Shown: one piece after another, positions 29,201-36,673 of the stretch
How positions within the stretch are numbered: the first letter of the stretch is position 1
Layout: each line of letters starts with the position of its first letter
NCBI GenBank assembly: GCA_910584485.1
Contig: CAJUAV010000002.1
Coordinates: forward strand, 189,179 to 253,178
Length of the DNA stretch: 64,000 bases
Direction: 5' to 3'
DNA from: an uncultured Alistipes sp.
GTDB lineage: Bacteria; Bacteroidota; Bacteroidia; Bacteroidales; Rikenellaceae
Position numbers and translations under genes: made by a program
Notes under the pieces: generated by a model
The model's database searches: none
What the model was told of the DNA's origin: nothing
What the model saw: the letters and a program-made list of their open reading frames with translations, nothing else

Positions 29201-31750
29201 TCAGAACTGCTGGCCCATCGTAAAGTGGAACTGGCCGCCGCTCTTCTTCGTGCTGCCCGCGGGGGCGTCGAAGCCGTAACCCCAGTCGATGCCGAGCATG
29301 CCGACCACCGGCAGGTAGAGACGGACGCCGAAGCCCGCCGAGCGCTTGATCTTGAAGGGCGAGAACGATTTCCACGAGTCGAACGCGTTGCCGCCCTCCA
29401 GGAAGCCCAGTACGTAGATCTGCGACGAAGGCTTCAGGATAACCGGATAACGCAGTTCGGCCGTATATTTATTGTATCCCACGGCATAATATTCGTTCAC
29501 GGGGTCGAGGGCACCGTCCTCGTAACCGCGCATCGAGATGATGTCGATACCGTAGATGTTGTAACCCGACATGCCGTCACCGCCCACCTCGAAGCGCTCG
29601 AAGGGCGAGACCTTGTCCTTGTTGTAGTTGCCCAGATAACCCATCTCGGCACGGAGCATGAGGACGAGGTTCTGGTTGCGCGAGAGGGGCTGGAACCACT
29701 GCGACTTGAGCTGCCACTTATGGAACTCGATCCACTTGTAGCGTTCGCTGTCGGGCATGTTCTTGTCCGAATAGTCCTTGCCGTCCCAGAGCGAATAGGG
29801 AGGCGTCAGCTGCAGCGACACGCTGAACTCCGAACCGCGGCGCGGGTAGATCGGCTGGTCGACCGAGTTGCGCGAGAAGACGAACTTGAGCGAGAAGAGG
29901 TTCGCGGCGCCGTTGGTCATGATGAACGAGTTCCAGTTCTTCAGGTCGTAGCGCTCGTAGTTGGCCTCGGCGTAGAACGAGAAATAGGGATCGGGCCACG
30001 TCAGACGCTTGCCCAGACCCGCGGCCACGCCGTAGGTGCGGAAGTGCATCGTCGAGGTCTGCCAGACGTAGTAGGCGTTGTTCTGCTCGGAGATGTGGGC
30101 CGAGAAGGTGAACGAATTGGGCTTCTTGCCGCCCAGCCACGGGTCGGTGAAGCTCACGGCGAAGGCTTTGTAATAGGTGCCGTTCGTCTGGGCCGTGAGC
30201 GAGAGGCGCTGGTTCTGTCCCATCGGGTAGGGACGCCAGGCGCCCTTCTTGAACATGTTCTTGACCGACAGGTTGTTGAAGGTGATTCCGACCGAGCCGA
30301 CGAAGGTGCCCGAGCCCCAGCCGCCCGCGATGTTGAACTGGTCGGAGGCCTGCTCCTCGAGGGGCCAGTTGACGTCGACCAGCTCGTTCGAGACGGGTTT
30401 GATGTCGGGCATGATCGATTCGGGGTTGAAATGGCCCATCGAACCGAGCATGCGGATCGTCTGCATGAGCATCGAACGGTCGTAGAGCTCGCCCGGGCGG
30501 GTGTAGAGCTCGCGGCGGATCACCTCGTCGTCGACACGCTGGTTGCCCGTGATGCCGACGTTGTTGATCGTGAACTGCTTGCCCTCGAAGACCTTCACCT
30601 CGATGTCGATCGAGTCGGGGCCCACGATCGTCTCGGCGGGTTCGATCTGCGAGGTGAGGTAGCCGTTGTTCTGGTAGAGCGACTTGATCGACGAATCCTC
30701 GGGGTTCTCCTCGCGGCCGATGCCGAGGCGCTTGTGCATCGATTTCTTGTCGTAGGTGTCGCCCTGCTTGACGGCGAACATGCGTTGCAGCTCCTCGGTT
30801 TCGTAGACCGAGTTGCCGACCCACGAGACGTTGCGGATATAGTACTTGTTGCCCTCCGAAAGGTCGATGTCGATGCCGAGGCGGTTGGGCGAAATGAAAT
30901 AGATCGAGTCGCGCACGACGGTCGCGTTGCGGTAACCCTTCGAGTTGTAGAAATCGATCAGCAGCTCCTTGTCATCGGCGTAGTCCGCCTCGCGGAGCTT
31001 GGCCCCCTTGAAGAAATTGAGGCTCTTCTGGTGGGTCTTCTTGAAGGTGCGGCGCAGGCGCTTCTCCTTGAAGGTGTCGTTACCCGTGAAGCGGATGCGG
31101 CCGATCTTGACGCGCTCCTTGCGATCGATCAGGAAGGTGACGGTGGCGTATTGCGCGCGCGCCGAGTCCTGGTCGATGCGGTAGGTCACCTCCGCGTTGC
31201 GGAAGCCCTTCTCCTTCCAGTACTCCTTGATGAGCTTCACGTTCTTGTCGAGGATGTAATCCGACAGCTCGCTGTTGCGCTTCAGTTGCAGCTTCTCGGC
31301 GAGGTCCTTTTTCTTGCCGTTCGAGATGCCCTCGAATTTCCACTCGTAGACGCGCGGACGCTCGCGCAGGAAGAGCTCCAGATCGAGGCTGTCGCCCTCG
31401 ATGTCGGCACCCACCTTCACGTCGGCGAAATAGCGCTGGCTCCAGAGGCGCGTGATGACGTTCGAAATGAAATTGCTCGGCAGGTAGATCGTGTCGCCGT
31501 CGATCAGCCCCGCCGAGGCCTTCACCAGGTCGGGGTCGAGGTGCTCCAGCCCGCGCACGTTCACCTTGCGGATGACGTACCGCTGCTGGCGGCCCGTGTT
31601 GCGCAGCATGGGGGCGTCTTCGGGAAAGGGTCGCGCCAGGGCCGTCGAGTCGGCGTCGCGCAGCGCGGCGCCCGTCGGAAAGGCCGTCGCCGGCAGCAGG
31701 CTCAAGAGGGCCGCGGCCGCCGAGGCGCATATCGTTCGTAAGTAGTTCAT
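29201..31750 (-). CDS. bamA: Outer-membrane protein assembly factor BamA
   Basis: 849 residues from the ATG at 31750; five more upstream codons are open, but the shorter start gives a standard signal peptide (AAAALLSLLPATAF). Five POTRA domains fill about residues 45-430, including VRKVNVRGLEHLDPD-like and FTINNVGITGNQRVDDEVIRREL motifs. The Omp85 beta barrel fills the C-terminal half, with the lid-loop motif EVGGDGMSGY near residue 720 and an ending MGQQF with terminal Phe. BamA inserts barrel proteins into the outer membrane. It is co-transcribed with uppS upstream (39 nt) and the Skp genes downstream. Confidence 0.95.
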   Translation of the reverse strand: MNYLRTICASAAAALLSLLPATAFPTGAALRDADSTALARPFPEDAPMLRNTGRQQRYVIRKVNVRGLEHLDPDLVKASAGLIDGDTIYLPSNFISNVITRLWSQRYFADVKVGADIEGDSLDLELFLRERPRVYEWKFEGISNGKKKDLAEKLQLKRNSELSDYILDKNVKLIKEYWKEKGFRNAEVTYRIDQDSARAQYATVTFLIDRKERVKIGRIRFTGNDTFKEKRLRRTFKKTHQKSLNFFKGAKLREADYADDKELLIDFYNSKGYRNATVVRDSIYFISPNRLGIDIDLSEGNKYYIRNVSWVGNSVYETEELQRMFAVKQGDTYDKKSMHKRLGIGREENPEDSSIKSLYQNNGYLTSQIEPAETIVGPDSIDIEVKVFEGKQFTINNVGITGNQRVDDEVIRRELYTRPGELYDRSMLMQTIRMLGSMGHFNPESIMPDIKPVSNELVDVNWPLEEQASDQFNIAGGWGSGTFVGSVGITFNNLSVKNMFKKGAWRPYPMGQNQRLSLTAQTNGTYYKAFAVSFTDPWLGGKKPNSFTFSAHISEQNNAYYVWQTSTMHFRTYGVAAGLGKRLTWPDPYFSFYAEANYERYDLKNWNSFIMTNGAANLFSLKFVFSRNSVDQPIYPRRGSEFSVSLQLTPPYSLWDGKDYSDKNMPDSERYKWIEFHKWQLKSQWFQPLSRNQNLVLMLRAEMGYLGNYNKDKVSPFERFEVGGDGMSGYNIYGIDIISMRGYEDGALDPVNEYYAVGYNKYTAELRYPVILKPSSQIYVLGFLEGGNAFDSWKSFSPFKIKRSAGFGVRLYLPVVGMLGIDWGYGFDAPAGSTKKSGGQFHFTMGQQF

Positions 31751-31789
31751 CGTCTCTCGAAACAAATCTTCGTCAGTCGTTTTCGTTGC

Positions 31790-32503
31790 TTATTTGAGCC
31801 GTCCGAAACGGCGGTCGCGTCGGGCGTAGACCTCCAGCGCGCGGTCGAACTCCTCTTCCGTGAAATCGGGCCACAGCACCTCGGGAAAGTAAAACTCGGC
31901 ATAGGCCGACTGCCAGAGCAGGAAATTGCTCAACCGCTGTTCGCCGCTGGTGCGGATCACCAGGTCGGGATCGGGCATGTCGGCCGTGTCGAGCGCGGCG
32001 GCGATGCGCGCTTCCGTAATTTCGTCGGGGCGCAGCGTGCCGGCGGCCGCCTCGCGGGCGAGGCGCTGCACGGCGCGGCGCAGTTCGTCGCGCGAGGAGT
32101 AGTTGAGCGCCAGCACCATCGTCAGGGTCTCGCCCGCGGCCGTGTCGGCCTCGATCCGGTTCAGAAAGCCCTGCACCTTCTCCGAGAAGCGAGCCCGCTC
32201 GCCGATCACGCGCACGCGCACGCCCTGCCGCTGCAGGTCGGGCGTCTCGTTGATGACGCTGTAGCAGAGCAGCTCCATGAGGGCCTCCACCTCGGCGGCG
32301 GGACGGCCCCAGTTTTCGGTCGAAAAGGCGTAGAAGGTGACGTAACGCACGCCGTTGCGCTGGGCGGCACGGATCGAGGCGCGGATCGAGGCAACGCCTG
32401 CGACGTGACCTTCCGAACGCTCCTTGCCGCGCTGCTCGGCCCAGCGGCCGTTGCCGTCCATGATGATGGCGACGTGCTGCGGTATGGGTTTGGCAATGCT
32501 CAT
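31790..32503 (-). CDS. uppS: Undecaprenyl diphosphate synthase
   Basis: 237 residues from the ATG at 32503; a start four codons earlier is open, but the promoter box at 32520-32513 lies just before and favours the shorter form. The sequence has HVAIIMDGNGRWA with catalytic Asp16, YVTFYAFSTENWGRP, and the C-terminal DLVIRTSGEQRLSNFLLWQSAYAE region. The enzyme condenses isopentenyl diphosphate with farnesyl diphosphate to make the lipid carrier for peptidoglycan and surface glycans. It is the first gene of the uppS-bamA-skp-skp operon. Confidence 0.96.
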   Translation of the reverse strand: MSIAKPIPQHVAIIMDGNGRWAEQRGKERSEGHVAGVASIRASIRAAQRNGVRYVTFYAFSTENWGRPAAEVEALMELLCYSVINETPDLQRQGVRVRVIGERARFSEKVQGFLNRIEADTAAGETLTMVLALNYSSRDELRRAVQRLAREAAAGTLRPDEITEARIAAALDTADMPDPDLVIRTSGEQRLSNFLLWQSAYAEFYFPEVLWPDFTEEEFDRALEVYARRDRRFGRLK

Positions 32504-32512
32504 AATAGGGCA

Positions 32513-32520
32513 CAAATATA
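32513..32520 (-). promoter_or_regulatory. Candidate -7 box of the uppS-bamA-skp operon
   Basis: TATATTTG on the minus strand, an exact TAnnTTTG match ending 9 nt before the chosen uppS ATG, so the leader would be very short. No clean TTTG at -33. Confidence 0.5.
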
Positions 32521-32606
32521 GGGATAAAAATCGAAAAACAGCCTCATCGGGCCGATATCTTTGCGGGTTTTTGCCTTTTGGCGGGGCGATCGGACGCCGC
32601 GGACGA

Positions 32607-33485
32607 TCAGCCGCGCAGGTCCATTCCCCACATCATCTTGTTACGTAACGTGTCGTAAAACGATCTATTGTGCGGCACGGCCAGAAAAATCGGATCGGCG
32701 GCCTTCGCCAGTTCGAACGAAGCCTCGGGGCCGACGCCGTAGGAGCGGTTGTCGAGCGTGGCGAAGGCCTCGGTACGGTCGCCGACGATCTTCAGCCGCA
32801 GACGGCTCGTGTCGGGGACGACGACGGGGCGCATCGTGAGGTTGTGCGGCGCCAGCGGCGCCAGGACGAAGCAGGCGCACGACGGGGCCACGACGGGGCC
32901 GCCCGCGCTCAAGGCGTAGGCGGTCGAGCCCGTGGGGGTGGCGAGGATCACGCCGTCGCCGTGGTAGGTGGCCACCAGGCGGTCGTCGACGAAGGCTTCG
33001 ACCGAGAGCATCCCCGTGCCGCTGCGCAGCAGCGAGAACTCGTTGAGCGCCAGCGGCACGTCGGGCCGCTCGACGAAATCGCCCGCGACGTGCAGCAGCG
33101 TCCGCTCCTCGAAGCGCAGCGAGCCGTCGGCCAGCGCGGCGAAGAGCTCGTCGAGCCCCTCGTTCGGGGCGACCGTCAGGAAGCCGAGGTGGCCCGCATT
33201 GATCCCCAGCACGGGGCGGCGCAGGCCGCCGAGCCGGCGCACCCCTTCGAGCAGCGTGCCGTCGCCGCCGTAGCAGACCAGCACCGCATCGGCGGGCTGT
33301 GCGCCCACGAAGGCGCCGTAGCGTCGCTCGGGCGGGAGGTGCCACCCGATCCGTTCGGCCAGCAAATCGGCAAACTCTTCGTTTACAGCGTAGTCGAAGC
33401 CCGCACGCAGGAGGGCGTCGCGCAGGGCGGTGAGCTCCTCGGCGGCATGCGGCAGACGACGGCGGGAAAAAAGCAGGATTTTCAT
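32607..33485 (-). CDS. nadK: NAD kinase
   Basis: 292 residues from the ATG at 33485 (19 upstream codons are open but would run through the promoter region). The active-site motif GGDGTLLEGVR (about residues 76-86) and the NE/D motif ALNEFSLLR (about 150) are present, with the glycine-rich GDGVILATPTGSTAYALSAGGPV segment, all diagnostic of NadK. It phosphorylates NAD to NADP. It is divergent from pdxJ with a 50-nt spacer, and upstream of uppS by 103 nt. Confidence 0.95.
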   Translation of the reverse strand: MKILLFSRRRLPHAAEELTALRDALLRAGFDYAVNEEFADLLAERIGWHLPPERRYGAFVGAQPADAVLVCYGGDGTLLEGVRRLGGLRRPVLGINAGHLGFLTVAPNEGLDELFAALADGSLRFEERTLLHVAGDFVERPDVPLALNEFSLLRSGTGMLSVEAFVDDRLVATYHGDGVILATPTGSTAYALSAGGPVVAPSCACFVLAPLAPHNLTMRPVVVPDTSRLRLKIVGDRTEAFATLDNRSYGVGPEASFELAKAADPIFLAVPHNRSFYDTLRNKMMWGMDLRG

Positions 33486-33506
33486 CGGCACGAACGAAAA
33501 AATGAG

Positions 33507-33527
33507 TAACTTTGACGGACAAATATA
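33507..33527. promoter_or_regulatory. Face-to-face promoter boxes for pdxJ (+) and nadK (-)
   Basis: TAACTTTG at 33507-33514 on the plus strand and TATATTTG at 33527-33520 on the minus strand, both exact TAnnTTTG matches. Starts about 6 nt downstream of each would make the two transcripts overlap slightly. The TTG codon at 33512, a possible pdxJ start, lies inside the plus-strand box, so it is not used. Confidence 0.55.
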
Positions 33528-33535
33528 CGCAATTT

Positions 33536-34252
33536 GTGACAAAGTTAAGTGTAAACATCAATAAGATTGCCGTGCTGCGCAATTCGCGCGGCGGCAACCG
33601 TCCCGACGTGCTGCGGGCGGCGCTCGACATCGAGCGATTCGGTGCCGACGGCATCACGGTCCACCCGCGTCCCGACGCGCGCCACATCCGCTACGACGAC
33701 GTGCGCGACCTGAAGCGGGTCCTCGCGACCGAACTCAACGTCGAGGGCAACCCCATCCCGAGTTTCGTCGATCTGGTGCTGGAGACCGTGCCCGCGCAGG
33801 TGACCCTCGTGCCCGACGCTCCCGACGCCCTCACCTCGAACGCGGGGTGGGACACGGCGGCCCATCGCGCCTTTCTGACCGACATGACGGCCCGTTTCCA
33901 CGAAAAGGGGATCCGCGTCTCGATCTTCGTCGACCCCGATCCCGCGATGGTGGCGGGGGCGGCGGCCTGCGGCGCCGACCGCGTGGAGCTCTACACGGAA
34001 TCCTATGCCCGCCTGCACGCAGCAGGTGACGCGACGGCGCTCGACGCCTTCGCCGCCGCCGCCGAAGAGGCGCGCCGACAGGGGCTGGGGCTCAACGCGG
34101 GCCACGATCTGTCGCTCGAGAACCTCGCCGACTACGTCCGCCGCATCCCGTGGACGGACGAGGTGTCGATCGGCCATGCGCTGATCGCCGACGCCCTCTA
34201 TTACGGACTCGAAAACACGGTGCAGCTCTACCGCCGCGCCCTGAAGCGCTGA
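33536..34252 (+). CDS. pdxJ: Pyridoxine 5'-phosphate synthase
   Basis: 238 residues from GTG at 33536, giving TKLSVNINKIAVLRNSRGG, the normal PdxJ start; a longer TTG-started form would begin inside the promoter box. Family motifs are DGITVHPRPDARHIR (about 40-54), a Glu-containing ELYTESYA and LGLNAGHDLSLEN with the active-site His. PdxJ condenses 1-deoxy-xylulose 5-phosphate with 3-amino-2-oxopropyl phosphate in vitamin B6 synthesis. Its stop codon overlaps the next start by one base (TGATG), so the next gene is translationally coupled. Confidence 0.94.
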   Translation: MTKLSVNINKIAVLRNSRGGNRPDVLRAALDIERFGADGITVHPRPDARHIRYDDVRDLKRVLATELNVEGNPIPSFVDLVLETVPAQVTLVPDAPDALTSNAGWDTAAHRAFLTDMTARFHEKGIRVSIFVDPDPAMVAGAAACGADRVELYTESYARLHAAGDATALDAFAAAAEEARRQGLGLNAGHDLSLENLADYVRRIPWTDEVSIGHALIADALYYGLENTVQLYRRALKR

Positions 34253-35658
34253 TGCCCCTTTCGCACCCCATATTCCGCCGCATCGCCCGTCTGGCCCGCG
34301 AACAGGGGGTCGACGCCTACGTCGTGGGCGGCTACGTGCGCGACCACTACCTGCGCCGCCCCTCGACCGACATCGACGTGGTGGTGGTGGGCAGCGGCAT
34401 CGAGCTGGCCGAGGCGCTCGGCCGCGAACTGCACGCCAAGGTTTCGATCTTCAAGACCTTCGGCACGGCGATGCTCCGCACGCGCGACGGCGCGGAGGTG
34501 GAGTTCGTCGGCGCCCGCCGCGAGTCCTACGCCCGCGATTCGCGCAAACCGCAGGTCGAGGCGGGGACGCTCGAAGACGACCAGCGGCGCCGCGACTTTA
34601 CGATCAACGCCCTCGCCTGGTCCCTCTCCGAGGAGCGGTTCGGCGAGCTGGTGGACCCCTTCGGAGGGATGGAGGATCTGGACGAATGCCTGATCCGCAC
34701 CCCGTGCGACCCCGACATCACCTTCTCGGACGACCCGCTGCGGATGATGCGAGGCATCCGCTTCGCCGCCCAGCTCGGCTTTACGATCGACGACGAGACC
34801 TTCGAGGCGATCCGCCGCAACGCCGACCGCATCGCGATCGTCTCGCGCGAACGCATCGCCGTCGAGCTGAACAAGATCGTTCTTTCGCCCGTTCCGTCGA
34901 TGGGTTTCGAGCTGCTCGAACGCTCGGGGCTGCTCGAACGGATCTTCCCCGAGCTGCACAACCTGCGCGGCGTGGAGCGGCGCGGCGCGCACGCCCACAA
35001 GGACAACTTCCAACATACGCTCAAGGTGCTCGACAACGTGGCGCGCCGCTCGGACGACCTCTGGCTGCGCTGGGCCGCCCTGCTGCACGACATCGGCAAG
35101 CCCCAAAGCAAGGGGTACGACCCGCGTGTCGGCTGGACCTTCCACGGCCACGAGGTGATCGGTTCGAAGATGGTCCCCGCCGTTTTCCGCCGGCTGAAGC
35201 TGCCGATGAACGAGCACATGAAATTCGTGCAGAAGCTCGTCTTCCTCCACCTGCGTCCGATCATCCTTTCGGAGGATCTGGTGACCGATTCGGCCGTGCG
35301 GCGCCTCCTGTTCGAGGCGGGCGACGACGTGGAAAAACTCATGATCCTGTGCGAGGCGGACATCACCTCGGGCATCGACGCCAAGGTGAAGCGCTACCTG
35401 CACAATTTCGAGCTCGTGCGCAGCAAGATGAAGGACCTCGAAGAGCGCGACCGCATCCGCAATTTCCAGCCGCCGATCACGGGCGAAATCATCATGCGGA
35501 GCTACGGCATTCCCCCCTGCCGCGCCATCGGCGAAATCAAGGAGCGGATCAAGAATGCCATCCTCGACGGCGAAATCCCCAACGAGTACGACGCGGCCTA
35601 CGCCCTGATGGAACGACTGGCCGCGGAGCAGGGGCTGACGAAGGCCGCCGGCGAGTAA
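34252..35658 (+). CDS. CCA tRNA nucleotidyltransferase / poly(A) polymerase family protein with HD domain
   Basis: 468 residues from the ATG overlapping the pdxJ stop. The nucleotidyltransferase head has VVGGYVRDHYL, the metal-binding pair in STDIDVVVVG, and RRDFTINALAW. The tRNA-binding region (RMMRGIRFAAQLGF, RIAVELNKI) and an HD hydrolase motif (LLHDIGKP, about residue 280) follow. It adds or repairs the 3' CCA of tRNAs, which fits the lack of encoded CCA in tRNA-Gly here. Fused HD domains are usual in this bacterial group. Confidence 0.93.
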   Translation: MPLSHPIFRRIARLAREQGVDAYVVGGYVRDHYLRRPSTDIDVVVVGSGIELAEALGRELHAKVSIFKTFGTAMLRTRDGAEVEFVGARRESYARDSRKPQVEAGTLEDDQRRRDFTINALAWSLSEERFGELVDPFGGMEDLDECLIRTPCDPDITFSDDPLRMMRGIRFAAQLGFTIDDETFEAIRRNADRIAIVSRERIAVELNKIVLSPVPSMGFELLERSGLLERIFPELHNLRGVERRGAHAHKDNFQHTLKVLDNVARRSDDLWLRWAALLHDIGKPQSKGYDPRVGWTFHGHEVIGSKMVPAVFRRLKLPMNEHMKFVQKLVFLHLRPIILSEDLVTDSAVRRLLFEAGDDVEKLMILCEADITSGIDAKVKRYLHNFELVRSKMKDLEERDRIRNFQPPITGEIIMRSYGIPPCRAIGEIKERIKNAILDGEIPNEYDAAYALMERLAAEQGLTKAAGE

Positions 35659-35693
35659 CGGCGCCCGAAGCCGAGAAGGGGCGGCCGATACGG

Positions 35694-35906
35694 TCGGCCC
35701 GCAGCCGAGCGGACGGGCGGCATCGAGCGGAACGCGAGAAGCAGCCCTCCGCCAGGGAGCGGCTGCTATCTGCACGCGCTGAAGCGCGACAATTAACCGA
35801 CAGCGGCACAGAGCCCCGCGACAAGTTGCAGCCCTCCGCCAGGAGGCGACTGCGGGCTGCCGCGCCAAAGCGAGAACATTACCCGACTGCGGCGAACCGC
35901 ATGCCC
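35694..35906. repeat. Dispersed GC-rich intergenic repeat, copy upstream of the TsaC-type gene
   Basis: The spacer 35659-35952 has no gene. It holds TCGGCCCGCAGCCGAGCGGA (35694-35713), then GCAGCCCTCCGCCAGG twice (35741-35756 and 35828-35843), then GGCGAACCGCATGCCC (about 35891-35906). The same modules recur in the same order at 62218-62356. The second unit forms a nested hairpin (GCAGCCC/GGGCTGC outside, CCTCC/GGAGG inside). Confidence 0.75.
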
Positions 35907-35952
35907 GAACGCCCCCCCGGCCGCCGGACAACGACACCGAAACAACCCGACC

Positions 35953-36600
35953 ATGAAAAAAAGATACGAACCCGCCCCGCGCCCCGCGCGCGAACAAGAC
36001 CGCAAGCGCCCCGAGGCGCCGAAAAACAGCGCCGTCCTGGAGGCCGCCGCAACCCGTGCCGCCGAGGTGCTGCGCGCGGGAGGCCTCATCCTCTACCCCA
36101 CCGACACGGTATGGGGCATCGGCTGCGACGCCGCGAACGCCGAAGCGGTGGCGAAGATCTACGCCCTGAAGCGCAGCGAGAACAAACATGCGATGCTCGT
36201 GCTCTGCCACTCGGCCGAACAGATCGTCCGCTATGTCGACCGCGCCCCCGGGATCGCCTTCGAGGTGATGGAGATGGCCACCTCGCCCCTGACGCTCATC
36301 CTGCCCGGGGCCGTCGGGCTCGCCCCGAACCTCATTCCCGACGAGGGAACGCTCGGCGTACGGGTCCCCGACCACGCCTTCTGCCAGCGGCTGCTGCACC
36401 TCTTCGGCCGCCCGATCGTCTCGACATCGGCCAACATTTCGGGCGAAAAGACGCCCCGCACGCTGCCCGAAATCGCCCGCGAAATCATCGACGGGGTCGA
36501 TTACGTGGTCGATCCCCGCTGTCAGGGACGCCCCACGGGCAAAGCCTCGTCGATCATCGCCTTCGGCGAAGGGGGCGAGGTGCGCGTGATCCGCGAATAG
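35953..36600 (+). CDS. TsaC/Sua5/YciO-family threonylcarbamoyl-AMP synthase-like protein
   Basis: 215 residues. A basic N-terminal stretch (about 1-28) precedes the YrdC domain: GGLILYPTDTVWGIGCDA (about 43-60), KIYALKRSENKHAM (about 73-86), SPLTLILPG, LGVRVPDH and IVSTSANISGEKTPRT. The family makes threonylcarbamoyl-AMP for the t6A modification of ANN-decoding tRNAs. The YciO subfamily has the same fold and unclear activity, so the exact name is left open. The spacer before it is a dispersed repeat; a strong terminator follows. Confidence 0.9.
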   Translation: MKKRYEPAPRPAREQDRKRPEAPKNSAVLEAAATRAAEVLRAGGLILYPTDTVWGIGCDAANAEAVAKIYALKRSENKHAMLVLCHSAEQIVRYVDRAPGIAFEVMEMATSPLTLILPGAVGLAPNLIPDEGTLGVRVPDHAFCQRLLHLFGRPIVSTSANISGEKTPRTLPEIAREIIDGVDYVVDPRCQGRPTGKASSIIAFGEGGEVRVIRE

Positions 36601-36620
36601 GCGTGTGAACGCCCCATACG

Positions 36621-36659
36621 GCAGCGGCCCCCGTCGGAAATACCGACGGGGGCCGCTGC
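36621..36659. terminator. Bidirectional terminator between the TsaC-type gene and the OstA-like gene
   Basis: A perfect 17-bp stem (arms 36621-36637 and 36643-36659, GCAGCGGCCCCCGTCGG on the left) with a 5-nt loop between convergent genes. No strong T-run, but very stable. Confidence 0.8.
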
Positions 36660-36673
36660 TGTCCGAAGGGCCG

